Below are positions 8,630 through 16,359 of a DNA stretch of 64,000 nt, in pieces. The stretch's first letter is position 1; the number at the start of each line of letters is the position of its first letter. Location: the NCBI GenBank assembly GCA_018819175.1, contig JAHJQQ010000056.1:1-64000 (forward strand). Direction: 5' to 3'. Under the pieces are notes generated by a model. It saw nothing but the letters and a program-made list of their open reading frames with translations, did not search any database and was not told the origin of the DNA. The position numbers and the translations under genes are program-made. This DNA comes from Gammaproteobacteria bacterium. GTDB taxonomy: Bacteria; Pseudomonadota; Gammaproteobacteria; Thiohalobacterales; Thiohalobacteraceae.

Positions 8630-9928
8630 TCATGTCCTGTTGACATAGAGGTGATCACGCGTCCAGGCGATATTGTTCTGACCGCTGCGCGTGAACAGGA
8701 CCTGGAAGAGTTGCAGCCAGCCGGTAGTGAAACCGGCCAGCGAGCCCGCCAGATAGAGACGCCAGGCTCTGACGAAGTTGTCATCGAAGCGGTCACGCAC
8801 GAGATCCTGCTGTGCATCGAAGCGCGCCAGCCAATGCTCCAGGGTCCTGGCGTAATGTAAGCGCAGATTCTCCACATCCAGCACGGAGAATCCACAGGGT
8901 TCGAAAATATCCATCATCTCGCGCAGCGTGGGTGGGTATGAGCCGGGAAAGATGCGGCGCTCGATCCAGGCATTCATAGGATAGGGCTGGTCGCGCGCGA
9001 TGGAATGAATCAAACCTCTGCCCTGTGGCGCGAGACAGCGATTTATCAACCCGCCCAGCGATTGGTAGTGCTCCCGGCCGACATGTTCCAACATTCCTAC
9101 CGAGACGAACGCGTCGCAGTGCCCGGTGATATTCCGATAGTCGTCCTCGATATACTCGATATGCCCCGACAAACCTTCCGCAGCGGCACGTTCGCGCGCA
9201 AAGCGGACTTGCTCATGGGAGAGGTTGAACGCACGTACTTTCACACCATAGTGTTTGGCCATATGCCGTGCGAGTGCACCCCAACCACAGCCGGCTTCGA
9301 TCACAGTCTCTCCCGGCTGTAGCCGCAATTTGCGGCTGACATAATCCATTTTTGCACGCTGGGCCAGTTCAAGGCTCAGCGCTGGTGTCGGGAAGTAGGC
9401 ACAGGTATAGACCATCTCCTCGTCCAGCCAGAGCTGGAAGAAATCATTGCCCAGATTGTAGTGGTGATGGATGTTGGAGCGTGATTCACCAGCCGTATTG
9501 GGACGCGCGCGATTTAGCCACTGCCAGAACAGTTTGGCGAAGGGATCCTGCTGGTCCGCCTGGGGTACGGACCGGTACAGGGTTTCGAGAAAACTGACCA
9601 GATCGCCTTCCACCTCTATCGAGCCTTGGGTGTAGGCATCGCCGAAATACAGATCAGGATTGACTACCAGTCGCCACAGGGTATGCCGGTCGTGAATGTG
9701 TAGCCGTTTGCACCGCTTCGAATTTGAATTCGGCAGCCTCTCGCCATTCCAGAGTACAAACTGAATGGCGGGGTTCCCCAGCAACGCAAGCAATGTGTGT
9801 AGTGCCCACCGTTCTATCCGTGAAGGCGATTTGCCGATTAATATCGGTGGGTCAGCATGACGCCATGACGAAACACCGAGAACATCTGGCGGACTTTCCT
9901 GAAAATGGTCTTTATTATAGCGAGTCAT
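8630..9928 (-). CDS. cfa: Cyclopropane-fatty-acyl-phospholipid synthase family methyltransferase
   Basis: A 432-residue Cfa-family enzyme. Members transfer a methyl(ene) group from SAM to the double bond of membrane phospholipid acyl chains. SAM motif VIEAGCGWGALARHM is at about 209-223. The preceding HHHYNLGNDFF (about 154-164) and MVYTCAYF are diagnostic, as is the later SVGMLEHVG (about 279-287). The N-terminal domain (about 40-130) is of the type that binds substrate. I prefer ATG 9928 over GTG 9937 because AAGGTG lies at the right distance before it. It is the middle gene of a minus-strand operon with a methyltransferase before it and a double-bond reductase after it. Products such as methylated rather than cyclopropane acyl chains remain possible. 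Confidence 0.87.
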   Translation of the reverse strand: MTRYNKDHFQESPPDVLGVSSWRHADPPILIGKSPSRIERWALHTLLALLGNPAIQFVLWNGERLPNSNSKRCKRLHIHDRHTLWRLVVNPDLYFGDAYTQGSIEVEGDLVSFLETLYRSVPQADQQDPFAKLFWQWLNRARPNTAGESRSNIHHHYNLGNDFFQLWLDEEMVYTCAYFPTPALSLELAQRAKMDYVSRKLRLQPGETVIEAGCGWGALARHMAKHYGVKVRAFNLSHEQVRFARERAAAEGLSGHIEYIEDDYRNITGHCDAFVSVGMLEHVGREHYQSLGGLINRCLAPQGRGLIHSIARDQPYPMNAWIERRIFPGSYPPTLREMMDIFEPCGFSVLDVENLRLHYARTLEHWLARFDAQQDLVRDRFDDNFVRAWRLYLAGSLAGFTTGWLQLFQVLFTRSGQNNIAWTRDHLYVNRT

Positions 9929-9955
9929 GGCAATCACCTTTCGATCAGTGCTTGG

Positions 9956-10549
9956 TCAGATGACTTGTTTCTCCCAGCGGAAGACCCGCATTGGCGGGAT
10001 GTTGAAAAATTCAAATTCCATATGCCCCTTACCCAGAAACGGTTGGCACAAGGTCATGATGCGGTTACTGACCTGATAGGCAACGAAGCGCCCATGGTTG
10101 GGCAGAACAGCAGAAATGATGGCGAGAACTTTCGACCCCGCGCTTTGGCTCATCGTGGAAAAGGGGATGCCCGATATGATGACATCCGGCGCACCCAGTC
10201 CGTACATGGGCAGGATCTCACCCAGCTCAATCGCATTTCCGTGGTGCGCGATCAGTCGCTCGTCGCTGATGCGGTTGATCATGCGGTGGAACTCCGGATT
10301 GATTTCGATACTCAGCAGCCGAGCCTGCGGCGACATCGATCGTAAGATGGCCTGGGTCGTGCCGCCCGTGCCGGAACCCAATTCAACAATCGTGCTGGCG
10401 GACTTGAGGCCGGAGGTCTTGAGAAGACGCTGCTCCAGGAAATAGGAACTGGGGATCACCGAGCCGATCTGCAGAGGGTGCTTGAGAAACTCCTGAAAGA
10501 AGGTCAGCCGCTCGTGCAGGGGGGGATATGAAGAGATTTCCTTTGGCAT
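9956..10549 (-). CDS. Class I SAM methyltransferase, phospholipid N-methyltransferase-like
   Basis: A 197-residue SAM-dependent methyltransferase. Motif I is IVELGSGTGGTTQAI (about 54-68), followed by an acidic loop, LLSIEINPEF (about 78-87). The N-terminal stretch EFLKHPLQIGSVIPSS and the general layout resemble bacterial phospholipid N-methyltransferases (PmtA type) and their relatives in the rRNA adenine dimethylase fold. GGAGG sits just before the ATG. It is first in the operon with cfa (27 bases) and the geranylgeranyl-reductase-type gene, so a phospholipid headgroup is a reasonable guess. A different lipid or small-molecule substrate is equally possible. Confidence 0.72.
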   Translation of the reverse strand: MPKEISSYPPLHERLTFFQEFLKHPLQIGSVIPSSYFLEQRLLKTSGLKSASTIVELGSGTGGTTQAILRSMSPQARLLSIEINPEFHRMINRISDERLIAHHGNAIELGEILPMYGLGAPDVIISGIPFSTMSQSAGSKVLAIISAVLPNHGRFVAYQVSNRIMTLCQPFLGKGHMEFEFFNIPPMRVFRWEKQVI

Positions 10550-10730
10550 CTGAGATCCTCCCTTGGCTGGATTATCGTGCGCGGTGCCATCCCGCTATGC
10601 GAATTATAGTTCTTGTCGGACAGTTTGCTGGAAATGGTTTGTAATCCGCGTAGTTGCCAGCCTGTCGGCGCATTCCAGCCCTCTGACTATACTTCGAGCC
10701 TTACTTGCAATTTACCCATGATGACTTGAT

Positions 10731-10744
10731 TTGACTTGGATCAA
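10731..10744 (+). promoter_or_regulatory. FNR/ANR-like binding site
   Basis: TTGACTTGGATCAA matches the FNR/ANR consensus TTGAT-N4-ATCAA at nine of ten defined positions. It lies about 82-95 bases upstream of the host-attachment-family gene at 10826, in the only sizeable promoter region before the groEL paralogue. If it is used, these genes would respond to low oxygen. CRP-type boxes are related, but this spacing and core fit FNR better. Confidence 0.5.
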
Positions 10745-10825
10745 ACATAAATTTGCCTGCCGGATCACACTAAATCATATAGAGGGAAGTTGTTGTGGTT
10801 AGTGGTTGCGTATAGGAGGTGGGAT

Positions 10826-11260
10826 ATGACGACATGGGTCGTGGTCGCGGACAGTAGCCGCGGCAGAATCTACGTTCAGGATAAGCCGGGCAATGCGCTG
10901 ATGGAGGTGGAGGATCTGATTCATACCGGTTCTCGCTTGCATGCAGGTGATCTCGTGTCTGATCGCCAAGGCCGTGATGGTGGCGCCGTGGGCCAGTCGC
11001 GGCATGTGATCGATGCGCGGACTGGCGTCAAAGAACACGAGGTTGAAACCTTCGCCAAGGAAATTGCTGAGCGCCTCGATAGCGCGCGTGTCACCGGCAA
11101 GTATCAGCGGCTGGTGCTGATGGCGCCGCCGGCCTTTCTCGGAACATTGCGCGCGAATTTAAGCGACAAGGTACGTGACCTGGTGGTCGGCGAGATGGAT
11201 ATAAGTATAGTGACGCACACAGCCGAGGAGGTGCAGCAGTATCTGTCACAAGTCGTCTGA
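10826..11260 (+). CDS. Host-attachment-family protein (eRF1-like fold)
   Basis: A 144-residue protein beginning MTTWVVVADSSRGRIY, the typical N-terminus of the family annotated as 'protein required for attachment to host cells' (Host_attach). The family adopts an archaeal peptide-release-factor-like alpha/beta fold. Its actual biochemical role is unknown, and the name comes from one plant-attachment study. Conserved features here are the ADSSRGRIY strand, the GRDGG and QSRH segment and the C-terminal half around LVLMAPPAFLGTLR. A perfect AGGAGGT precedes ATG 10826. It lies upstream of a groEL paralogue (42 bases between coding regions) and downstream of an FNR-like box, which fits stress-related expression. 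Confidence 0.8.
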   Translation: MTTWVVVADSSRGRIYVQDKPGNALMEVEDLIHTGSRLHAGDLVSDRQGRDGGAVGQSRHVIDARTGVKEHEVETFAKEIAERLDSARVTGKYQRLVLMAPPAFLGTLRANLSDKVRDLVVGEMDISIVTHTAEEVQQYLSQVV

Positions 11261-11301
11261 TTTTTTTCAACTGCCGCAGCAGCGGCGCGGGAGATGGCAA
11301 C

Positions 11302-12930
11302 ATGACCGCCAAGGATATCCGCTTTGGAAATGAGGCCCGCCAGAGTATGGCCGAAGGTGCGCGGATTCTGGCGCGTGCCGTTAAGGCGACATTGGGACCG
11401 CGCGGCCGCAATGTCGTGATGCAAAAATCTTACGGTCCACCCGCCATCAGCAAGGACGGGGTTTCGGTGGCCAAGGAGATTGAACTCGAAGATCCCTTCC
11501 AGAATATGGGCGCGCAAATGGTCCGGGAAGTCGCCGCGCACACCTCCGATATCGCCGGAGACGGCACCACGACAGCCACCGTGCTGGCTGAATCGATCTT
11601 GACCGAAGGCATGAAGGCCGTCGTCGCCGGAATGAATCCTATGGATCTGAAACGCGGCATCGACAAGGCAGTGGATGTGGCACTGCTGACGCTGGAGAAG
11701 ATCGCCATCCCCTGCACCGACAGCACGGCCATTGCACAGGTCGGTACCGTTTCCGCGAACGGCGATGAAGAGGTGGGCCGTCTGATCGCCGATGCCATGG
11801 CCAAGGTTGGCAAGGAAGGTGTCATTACCGTGGAGGAAGGTTCCGGTCTGGTGAATGAACTGCAGGTGGTCGAGGGCATGCAATTCGATCGCGGTTATCT
11901 GTCGCCGTATTTCGTCAATAAACCGGAGAACATGACTGCGGAACTGGACGATGCGCTGATTCTGGTCATCGACAAAAAACTGTCCAATATTCGCGAAGTG
12001 CTGCCGCTGCTGGAAGAGGTTGCCAAATCCGGCAGCCCGTTGTTGCTGATCGCTGAAGAAGTGGACGGCGAGGCGCTGGCGACCCTGGTTGTAAATGCCA
12101 TCCGCGGCATTATCAAATGCGTGGCGGTGAAGGCGCCTGGCTTCGGTGACCGGCGCAAGGCCATGCTGCAGGACATCGCTATCGTCTGCGCGGCAACGCT
12201 GATCAGTGAGGAAATCGGCCTTACCCTGGAGAAGGCCACGCTGGAACAACTCGGCAAAGCGGCCAAGGTGATTGTCGATAAGGACCACACCACCATCGTC
12301 GGTGGTGCCGGTCAGCAGAGCGATATCCAGGCGCGCATCCAGCAGCTCCGCAAACAGATCGATGAGGCCAGCTCCGATTATGACAAGGACAAGCTGCAGG
12401 AACGCGTGGCCAAGCTGGCCGGCGGCGTGGCAGTGCTCAAGGTCGGTGCGGCAACAGAAACCGCCATGAAGGAAAAAAAGGATCGTGTCGAGGATGCTAT
12501 GTATGCCACGCGTGCCGCCGTTGAGGAAGGCGTGGTCGCTGGTGGCGGTGTCGCCCTGGTGCGTGCCCAGCAGGCACTGGTCAAAGAGAAACTCAGTGGC
12601 GACAACCACGATCAGAATATCGGTATCGGTATCGTTTTACGCGCCATGGAACAGCCACTCCGTGAAATTGTCACCAATGCAGGCATGGAACCCTCCGTTA
12701 TCCTGAACAAAGTGAAGGAAGGCAGCGCAAATTTCGGTTACAACGCGCAGTTGGATAGCTTCGGCGACATGATGGAAATGGGCGTGCTGGACCCGACCAA
12801 GGTGGTGCGCGTCGCGCTGCAGAATGCGGCATCCATCGCCGGCCTGATGATTACCACCGAGGCTATGATCGCGGAAAAACCGAAACAAGGTGTTCCCGTA
12901 ATGCCAGGTCCGAGCGAGTGGGAGGGCTGA
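11302..12930 (+). CDS. groEL: GroEL-type chaperonin, second-copy type without GGM tail
   Basis: A 542-residue 60-kDa chaperonin that folds proteins inside a double-ring cavity with ATP. Core motifs are all present: DGTTTATVLA (about 88-97), the AGMNPMDLKRGID hinge, GEALATLVVN (about 254-263), the GFGDRRKAML segment and GVAVLKVGAATE (about 375-386). The C-terminus ends in PGPSEWEG rather than the Gly-Gly-Met repeats of the main housekeeping GroEL. No groES precedes it; the upstream gene is a host-attachment-family protein. These two points suggest a duplicate chaperonin used under special conditions, with the main groESL operon elsewhere. Confidence 0.93.
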   Translation: MTAKDIRFGNEARQSMAEGARILARAVKATLGPRGRNVVMQKSYGPPAISKDGVSVAKEIELEDPFQNMGAQMVREVAAHTSDIAGDGTTTATVLAESILTEGMKAVVAGMNPMDLKRGIDKAVDVALLTLEKIAIPCTDSTAIAQVGTVSANGDEEVGRLIADAMAKVGKEGVITVEEGSGLVNELQVVEGMQFDRGYLSPYFVNKPENMTAELDDALILVIDKKLSNIREVLPLLEEVAKSGSPLLLIAEEVDGEALATLVVNAIRGIIKCVAVKAPGFGDRRKAMLQDIAIVCAATLISEEIGLTLEKATLEQLGKAAKVIVDKDHTTIVGGAGQQSDIQARIQQLRKQIDEASSDYDKDKLQERVAKLAGGVAVLKVGAATETAMKEKKDRVEDAMYATRAAVEEGVVAGGGVALVRAQQALVKEKLSGDNHDQNIGIGIVLRAMEQPLREIVTNAGMEPSVILNKVKEGSANFGYNAQLDSFGDMMEMGVLDPTKVVRVALQNAASIAGLMITTEAMIAEKPKQGVPVMPGPSEWEG

Positions 12931-13259
12931 GCGGGTACTTGAGTTGGCCCTGCTATGAAATGACATCTCTCAAGTCAGTATTCAGACGGAAGGCATCGGA
13001 AGAACTAAACTTGTTAAAGGAGGGTCGGGAATTTCCTGACTCGTAACTGGTTTACATAAGTACTATTGAGCATTACATGATGGCATGACATAGATATGCT
13101 CGATTTAAGAACTTCGCCACCCTCTCCCCAACCCTCTCCCGCCCCGGCGGGAGAGGGGGTTATCCCCTTTCCCCGCTTGCGGGGAGAGGGTTAGGGAGAG
13201 GGGCATTTGTGTCATCCCAATTGGTAATGATCAATAGTTAGCGTTATGAGGATAGAGCC
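12931..13259. repeat. Intergenic region with a CCCTCTCCCC-type palindromic repeat
   Basis: No gene is seen. The segment 13118-13204 is made of nested inverted repeats of the CCTCTCCC...GGGAGAGGG kind. Similar sequences recur at 50587-50702, 52271-52306, 52485-52522, 55123-55162 and 55469-55503. It could form a long hairpin after groEL, but there is no T-run. The remaining 12931-13117 shows nothing I recognise. Confidence 0.7.
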
Positions 13260-13844
13260 ATGCACAAGTCTGAAAGTCATAGTTCTCATGATAAATCCAG
13301 AGCGAAACATCGCCAGGAAAATGTATTTCCGGTGATCCCCGATATTGGTGAAGAGCAGCGTTGGCACATGATTGCCGAAGCCGCGTATTTTATGGCGGAG
13401 CATCGCGGCTTTGACGGTGGCGATCCAGTCCAGGATTGGCTGGTGGCAGAGTCGGAGATCGATACGCTGTATTTCAGCAGGCCCCCGGTGAGCGCCGAGG
13501 AGGCGACCGCCTATGCACGCCTGCGCGATGAGGTCCGGAAGGCATTGTCCCAGATACCGGATGTTGTCGATGCGGCCGCCGTGAAGGGCGCATTCGAGCG
13601 CGGGGTGAGCGAGTTCAAACGCGTCGAGGATTATTCCGCCGAGGTACTGCGCAAGGTCGCCGCCACGCTGCGGGACGATATGGCACGCGCGGCTCAACGT
13701 ATGGGACCGACCTGGGAGCATTTCTCCGAACACAGCGCCGATCTGTTCTCGGTGTGGAAGGATCGCAGCCGCAGTTTCCTGAGTCGCTCAGCCGAGGCGG
13801 TACGTGACTGGTTACACCACGAACGCCATGGGGCGGGACACTAG
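13260..13844 (+). CDS. DUF2934-domain protein
   Basis: A 194-residue soluble protein. Residues about 25-62 carry a DUF2934-like segment (MIAEAAYFMAEHRGF followed by PVQDWLVAESEID), a short helical motif found in stress-associated proteins of proteobacteria. The middle (about 80-150) is helical and charged. The C-terminal part repeats acidic and basic stretches without a known domain. Function is unknown. The frame stays open after the TAG for another 45 codons (13845-13979), with a sequence that looks helical and gene-like. That suggests either a former longer protein or a small downstream gene. The neighbours are GroEL and a DUF1496-like protein. Confidence 0.7.
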   Translation: MHKSESHSSHDKSRAKHRQENVFPVIPDIGEEQRWHMIAEAAYFMAEHRGFDGGDPVQDWLVAESEIDTLYFSRPPVSAEEATAYARLRDEVRKALSQIPDVVDAAAVKGAFERGVSEFKRVEDYSAEVLRKVAATLRDDMARAAQRMGPTWEHFSEHSADLFSVWKDRSRSFLSRSAEAVRDWLHHERHGAGH

Positions 13845-14032
13845 AACCACTCCAAAACAGCCGGTGTGCCTGCATTGAGGTGCGGTGATGTCCTGGAGCT
13901 TTTGGCTGAACAGCTTGGGCTTACGGCGCTGGTCAGAATCGAACAGCAGCACGAACAGGAGCGGCATAGCCAGCGTTGAAATCATGTCGTGTCTCTTAAC
14001 GGGTAGAGAAGAGTCACCGAGGAGACAACATT

Positions 14033-14278
14033 ATGGTCACACACATTCATGTGCCTCAGGTGGGTGCGCCGGATCCCGAACTCAACAACTCGCCTTTCGC
14101 CGAAGAAACCGACGAGGAGTATGAGGTGTTGCGCCGCGAGGTTCCCGGCGAGCCAGTCTGTTATTTCAACAATCAAAGCTACCAGCATGACAGCTATGTG
14201 TGCAGTGGCAGTGCACTGATGCGCTGCGATTACGGCATCTGGGTGCGGATGGGTTCGTGTGATCCAGACAACCCTTGA
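14033..14278 (+). CDS. Small Cys-containing protein, DUF1496-like
   Basis: An 81-residue protein with three cysteines clustered in the second half (VCYFNNQSY, YVCSGSALMRC and MGSCDPD). The pattern resembles DUF1496 proteins, in which CYY-type and SxGxxxxC motifs occur, but I hold this assignment loosely. The N-terminal 40 residues are acidic. GAGGAGA precedes the ATG by a suitable distance. There is no signal peptide. The next gene, a thioredoxin-membrane fusion, starts 47 bases later, which may hint at a redox link. Confidence 0.55.
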   Translation: MVTHIHVPQVGAPDPELNNSPFAEETDEEYEVLRREVPGEPVCYFNNQSYQHDSYVCSGSALMRCDYGIWVRMGSCDPDNP

Positions 14279-14325
14279 TGTGCATTGCGAACGCCCAGGA
14301 AATGCTGTTGGCATAATTCTGTAGC

Positions 14326-15648
14326 ATGGTCAGAGCGGCGAAATACATATTAGTTCTTATTGTTATCGGCATGCTGCTTGCTGTTCGGAGCAACGCGGTT
14401 GCTGAATCCCCGCTCCCGGGCGAGGAGGCGCTCTGGTTTAATCCGGATACCTCTGGGCCACCTTCGGTTTCTCTGTATTTCTTCTGGTCGAACCACTGTC
14501 CGCATTGTCTGGAAGCCCGGCCGTTTATCAAATCTCTCCAAGATCGTTATCCATGGCTGGAACTCCATTCGTACGAATTGTATGACCAGCCTGAAAACCG
14601 GATTCGTTATCTGAAGATGGCAGACTTACTCAAGGTACAGGCTGGCTCGGTACCGGCATTTATGTTGTGCGGAAAGATGTACACAGGATGGGGAGGAGAT
14701 GACGTCGGTGGTAAATTCATCGAGCAGGAACTGCTTGAATGTTATCAGCAGATGTATGAAAACAAGCCGCCATTGCAAGTGAGGGAGAAGCACGATCAGA
14801 CTCAGTTGATGCTGTCAGGTTTGCCTCTGCTAGGTGAACTGGAGGCAGGGCAATTCTCGCTGCCGGTATTGACGCTGCTGCTGGCGGGTATGGACGCCTT
14901 CAATCCCTGTGCTTTCTTTGTGCTGTTATTCCTGTTGAGCTTGATGGTGCACCAGCGTAGCCGTCGTCGCATGTTGTTCATCGGGACGGTATTCGTGCTG
15001 GTGTCAGGCCTGGTCTATTTCGCCTTTATGGCGGCCTGGTTGAATGTGTTTCTTCTGTTTGGTGAGATCCGCGCTGTCACAATGGCTGCAGGTAGTGTCG
15101 CCATAGTGATGGCGCTGATCAGCATCAAAGATTACTTCAGGTTACGGGAAGGTATTAGCCTGAGCTTGTCGGATGGACAGAAGCAATCGCTATTCCAGCG
15201 TGGTCGAAACTTGTTAAAAGCTGGAAATATGTCTGCACTATTGGTCGGCACAGTACTCCTGGCGATGGCGGCGAATATGTATGAGTTACTCTGCACGGCA
15301 GGATTCCCGATGGTCTATACGCGCATACTGACATTAAATGACTTATCGGCCGAACAATATTATCTCTATTTGGCGTTGTACAACGTGATTTATGTGATTC
15401 CTCTGTTGTTGATCGTAATGCTGTTTGCGATCACTCTGGGTTCGCGCAAGCTTAAGGAATCAGAAGGTCGGTTTTTAAAGCTACTGTCAGGTGGCATGAT
15501 GCTTGGTCTCGGGATTATATTGTTGATAGCACCGGAACGCTTGAATAACCTGGCTACTGCGTTGATGCTATTTGCAGCGGCGTTCTTATTTTCGTTTATG
15601 GTCGTGGGGTTTGGGCGTGTAGCGAAACTACCGCCTGGTCAGCGCTAG
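14326..15648 (+). CDS. Thioredoxin-like domain fused to DsbD/CcdA-type membrane domain
   Basis: A 440-residue protein. An N-terminal signal segment (about 6-25) is followed by a thioredoxin-like domain with the redox motif CPHC (Cys58, Cys61) in FFWSNHCPHCLEA, and by a cis-Pro-type loop, AGSVPAFMLCG. From about residue 180 there are roughly seven membrane helices. The first contains DAFNPCAFFVLL, and a later one contains YELLCTAGFP. In DsbD-type proteins paired membrane cysteines relay electrons from cytosolic thioredoxin to the periplasm. Here the soluble domain is N-terminal, the reverse of DsbD. Likely roles are periplasmic thiol reduction or an oxidoreductase partner; the direction of electron flow is not known. 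Confidence 0.78.
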   Translation: MVRAAKYILVLIVIGMLLAVRSNAVAESPLPGEEALWFNPDTSGPPSVSLYFFWSNHCPHCLEARPFIKSLQDRYPWLELHSYELYDQPENRIRYLKMADLLKVQAGSVPAFMLCGKMYTGWGGDDVGGKFIEQELLECYQQMYENKPPLQVREKHDQTQLMLSGLPLLGELEAGQFSLPVLTLLLAGMDAFNPCAFFVLLFLLSLMVHQRSRRRMLFIGTVFVLVSGLVYFAFMAAWLNVFLLFGEIRAVTMAAGSVAIVMALISIKDYFRLREGISLSLSDGQKQSLFQRGRNLLKAGNMSALLVGTVLLAMAANMYELLCTAGFPMVYTRILTLNDLSAEQYYLYLALYNVIYVIPLLLIVMLFAITLGSRKLKESEGRFLKLLSGGMMLGLGIILLIAPERLNNLATALMLFAAAFLFSFMVVGFGRVAKLPPGQR

Positions 15649-15779
15649 GTTGAAAAGCGATTGCCTGATACTAGCGTGCTTTGATCAATATTCATGGCAA
15701 GATAATGCGCTGCCTGCGGCGAGTGGGCGGTGCAGCTATTCGCAGGCAATGAGTATAAGAGCCAGAACATTACCCTCGG

Positions 15780-15965
15780 TTATCCGCTGCCCATGCCAGG
15801 ATAGTGTGGAATCTCAGGTGGCATGCCGGGCGGGATCTCCTGTGGTGGCTCGGGGATCTCTGTAGGGCCGTCCGGAGGGATGCCCGGTGGTATCGGTTCC
15901 GGTGGTGCTTCGGGTGGGCTCGTCGGTGGGATCTCCGGATCGCCCGCGTAATAGCCTGTATGCAT
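15780..15965 (-). CDS. Proline-rich small protein (PPE repeats)
   Basis: A 61-residue protein that starts MHTGYYAGDPEIPPTSPP and continues as proline/glutamate repeats (PPE, IPPG, EIPEPP) to the end. AGGAG lies eight bases before ATG 15965 on the minus strand, and a TATATT box lies further upstream. A partly degenerate second copy with the same N-terminus, ribosome site and TATATT leader occurs at 24137-24289. Repeated maintenance of the N-terminus and leader supports real expression. The function is unknown; an extended, flexible polypeptide is expected. It is convergent with the thioredoxin-membrane gene. Confidence 0.6.
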   Translation of the reverse strand: MHTGYYAGDPEIPPTSPPEAPPEPIPPGIPPDGPTEIPEPPQEIPPGMPPEIPHYPGMGSG

Positions 15966-16317
15966 GATCATCACTCCTTCAGCTATTGCGTTCTCACATC
16001 TAAATATAGTCTGTCGTGAAGCCTTCACATAGGTTGATTGGGACGGCTTGTGAGCAATCTCGATTCGACCTGGCAGCCACAGGGTGACGCATCCGCTCCT
16101 AAGCGGTGGGACCCGAAGTTCCAAGTCAATCCGAACCTATTGCGTACCTGATTATTCGCTCATACAGCTGACGTTAAGCTTGCAGTGGGTTCCTGATGCT
16201 GCAGTAATTGTTTGTATTTCATTCACAAATGAAAGGTAAAAATTTACACGGGATTTATGACCTTGATCATTTAACCAACCGGAATAATCCGTGGTGTTCT
16301 CGAATCACCTGCACCCC
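15966..16317. other. Intergenic region, divergent promoters
   Basis: This region carries the leader of the proline-rich microprotein on the minus strand (TATATT box near 16000-16010). The rest, to about 16317, shows no gene or RNA that I recognise. A TTGATCATTTAA sequence at 16264 resembles half of an FNR box but lacks the second half. Confidence 0.4.
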
Positions 16318-16333
16318 TGGCATATAGTTGGCA
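16318..16333 (+). promoter_or_regulatory. Sigma-54-like -24/-12 promoter
   Basis: TGGCATATAGTTGGCA has the invariant GG and GC dinucleotides separated by ten bases and matches most of the sigma-54 (RpoN) consensus TGGCAC-N5-TTGCA. Transcription would begin near 16345, leaving a leader of about 15 bases before the GTG start at 16360. No activator site is identified. Confidence 0.45.
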
Positions 16334-16359
16334 TGTGACACACCGGTAAGATAGCGAGA

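Noticed and set aside
11104..12609. Long minus-strand open frame of about 500 codons opposite groEL
   Set aside because: It is the mirror of a highly conserved coding gene. Its product is His/Gln/Leu-rich without any family resemblance, and there is no ribosome site.
16264..16277. FNR box before the P-type ATPase gene
   Set aside because: TTGATCATTTAACC keeps only one half-site; the second half does not match.
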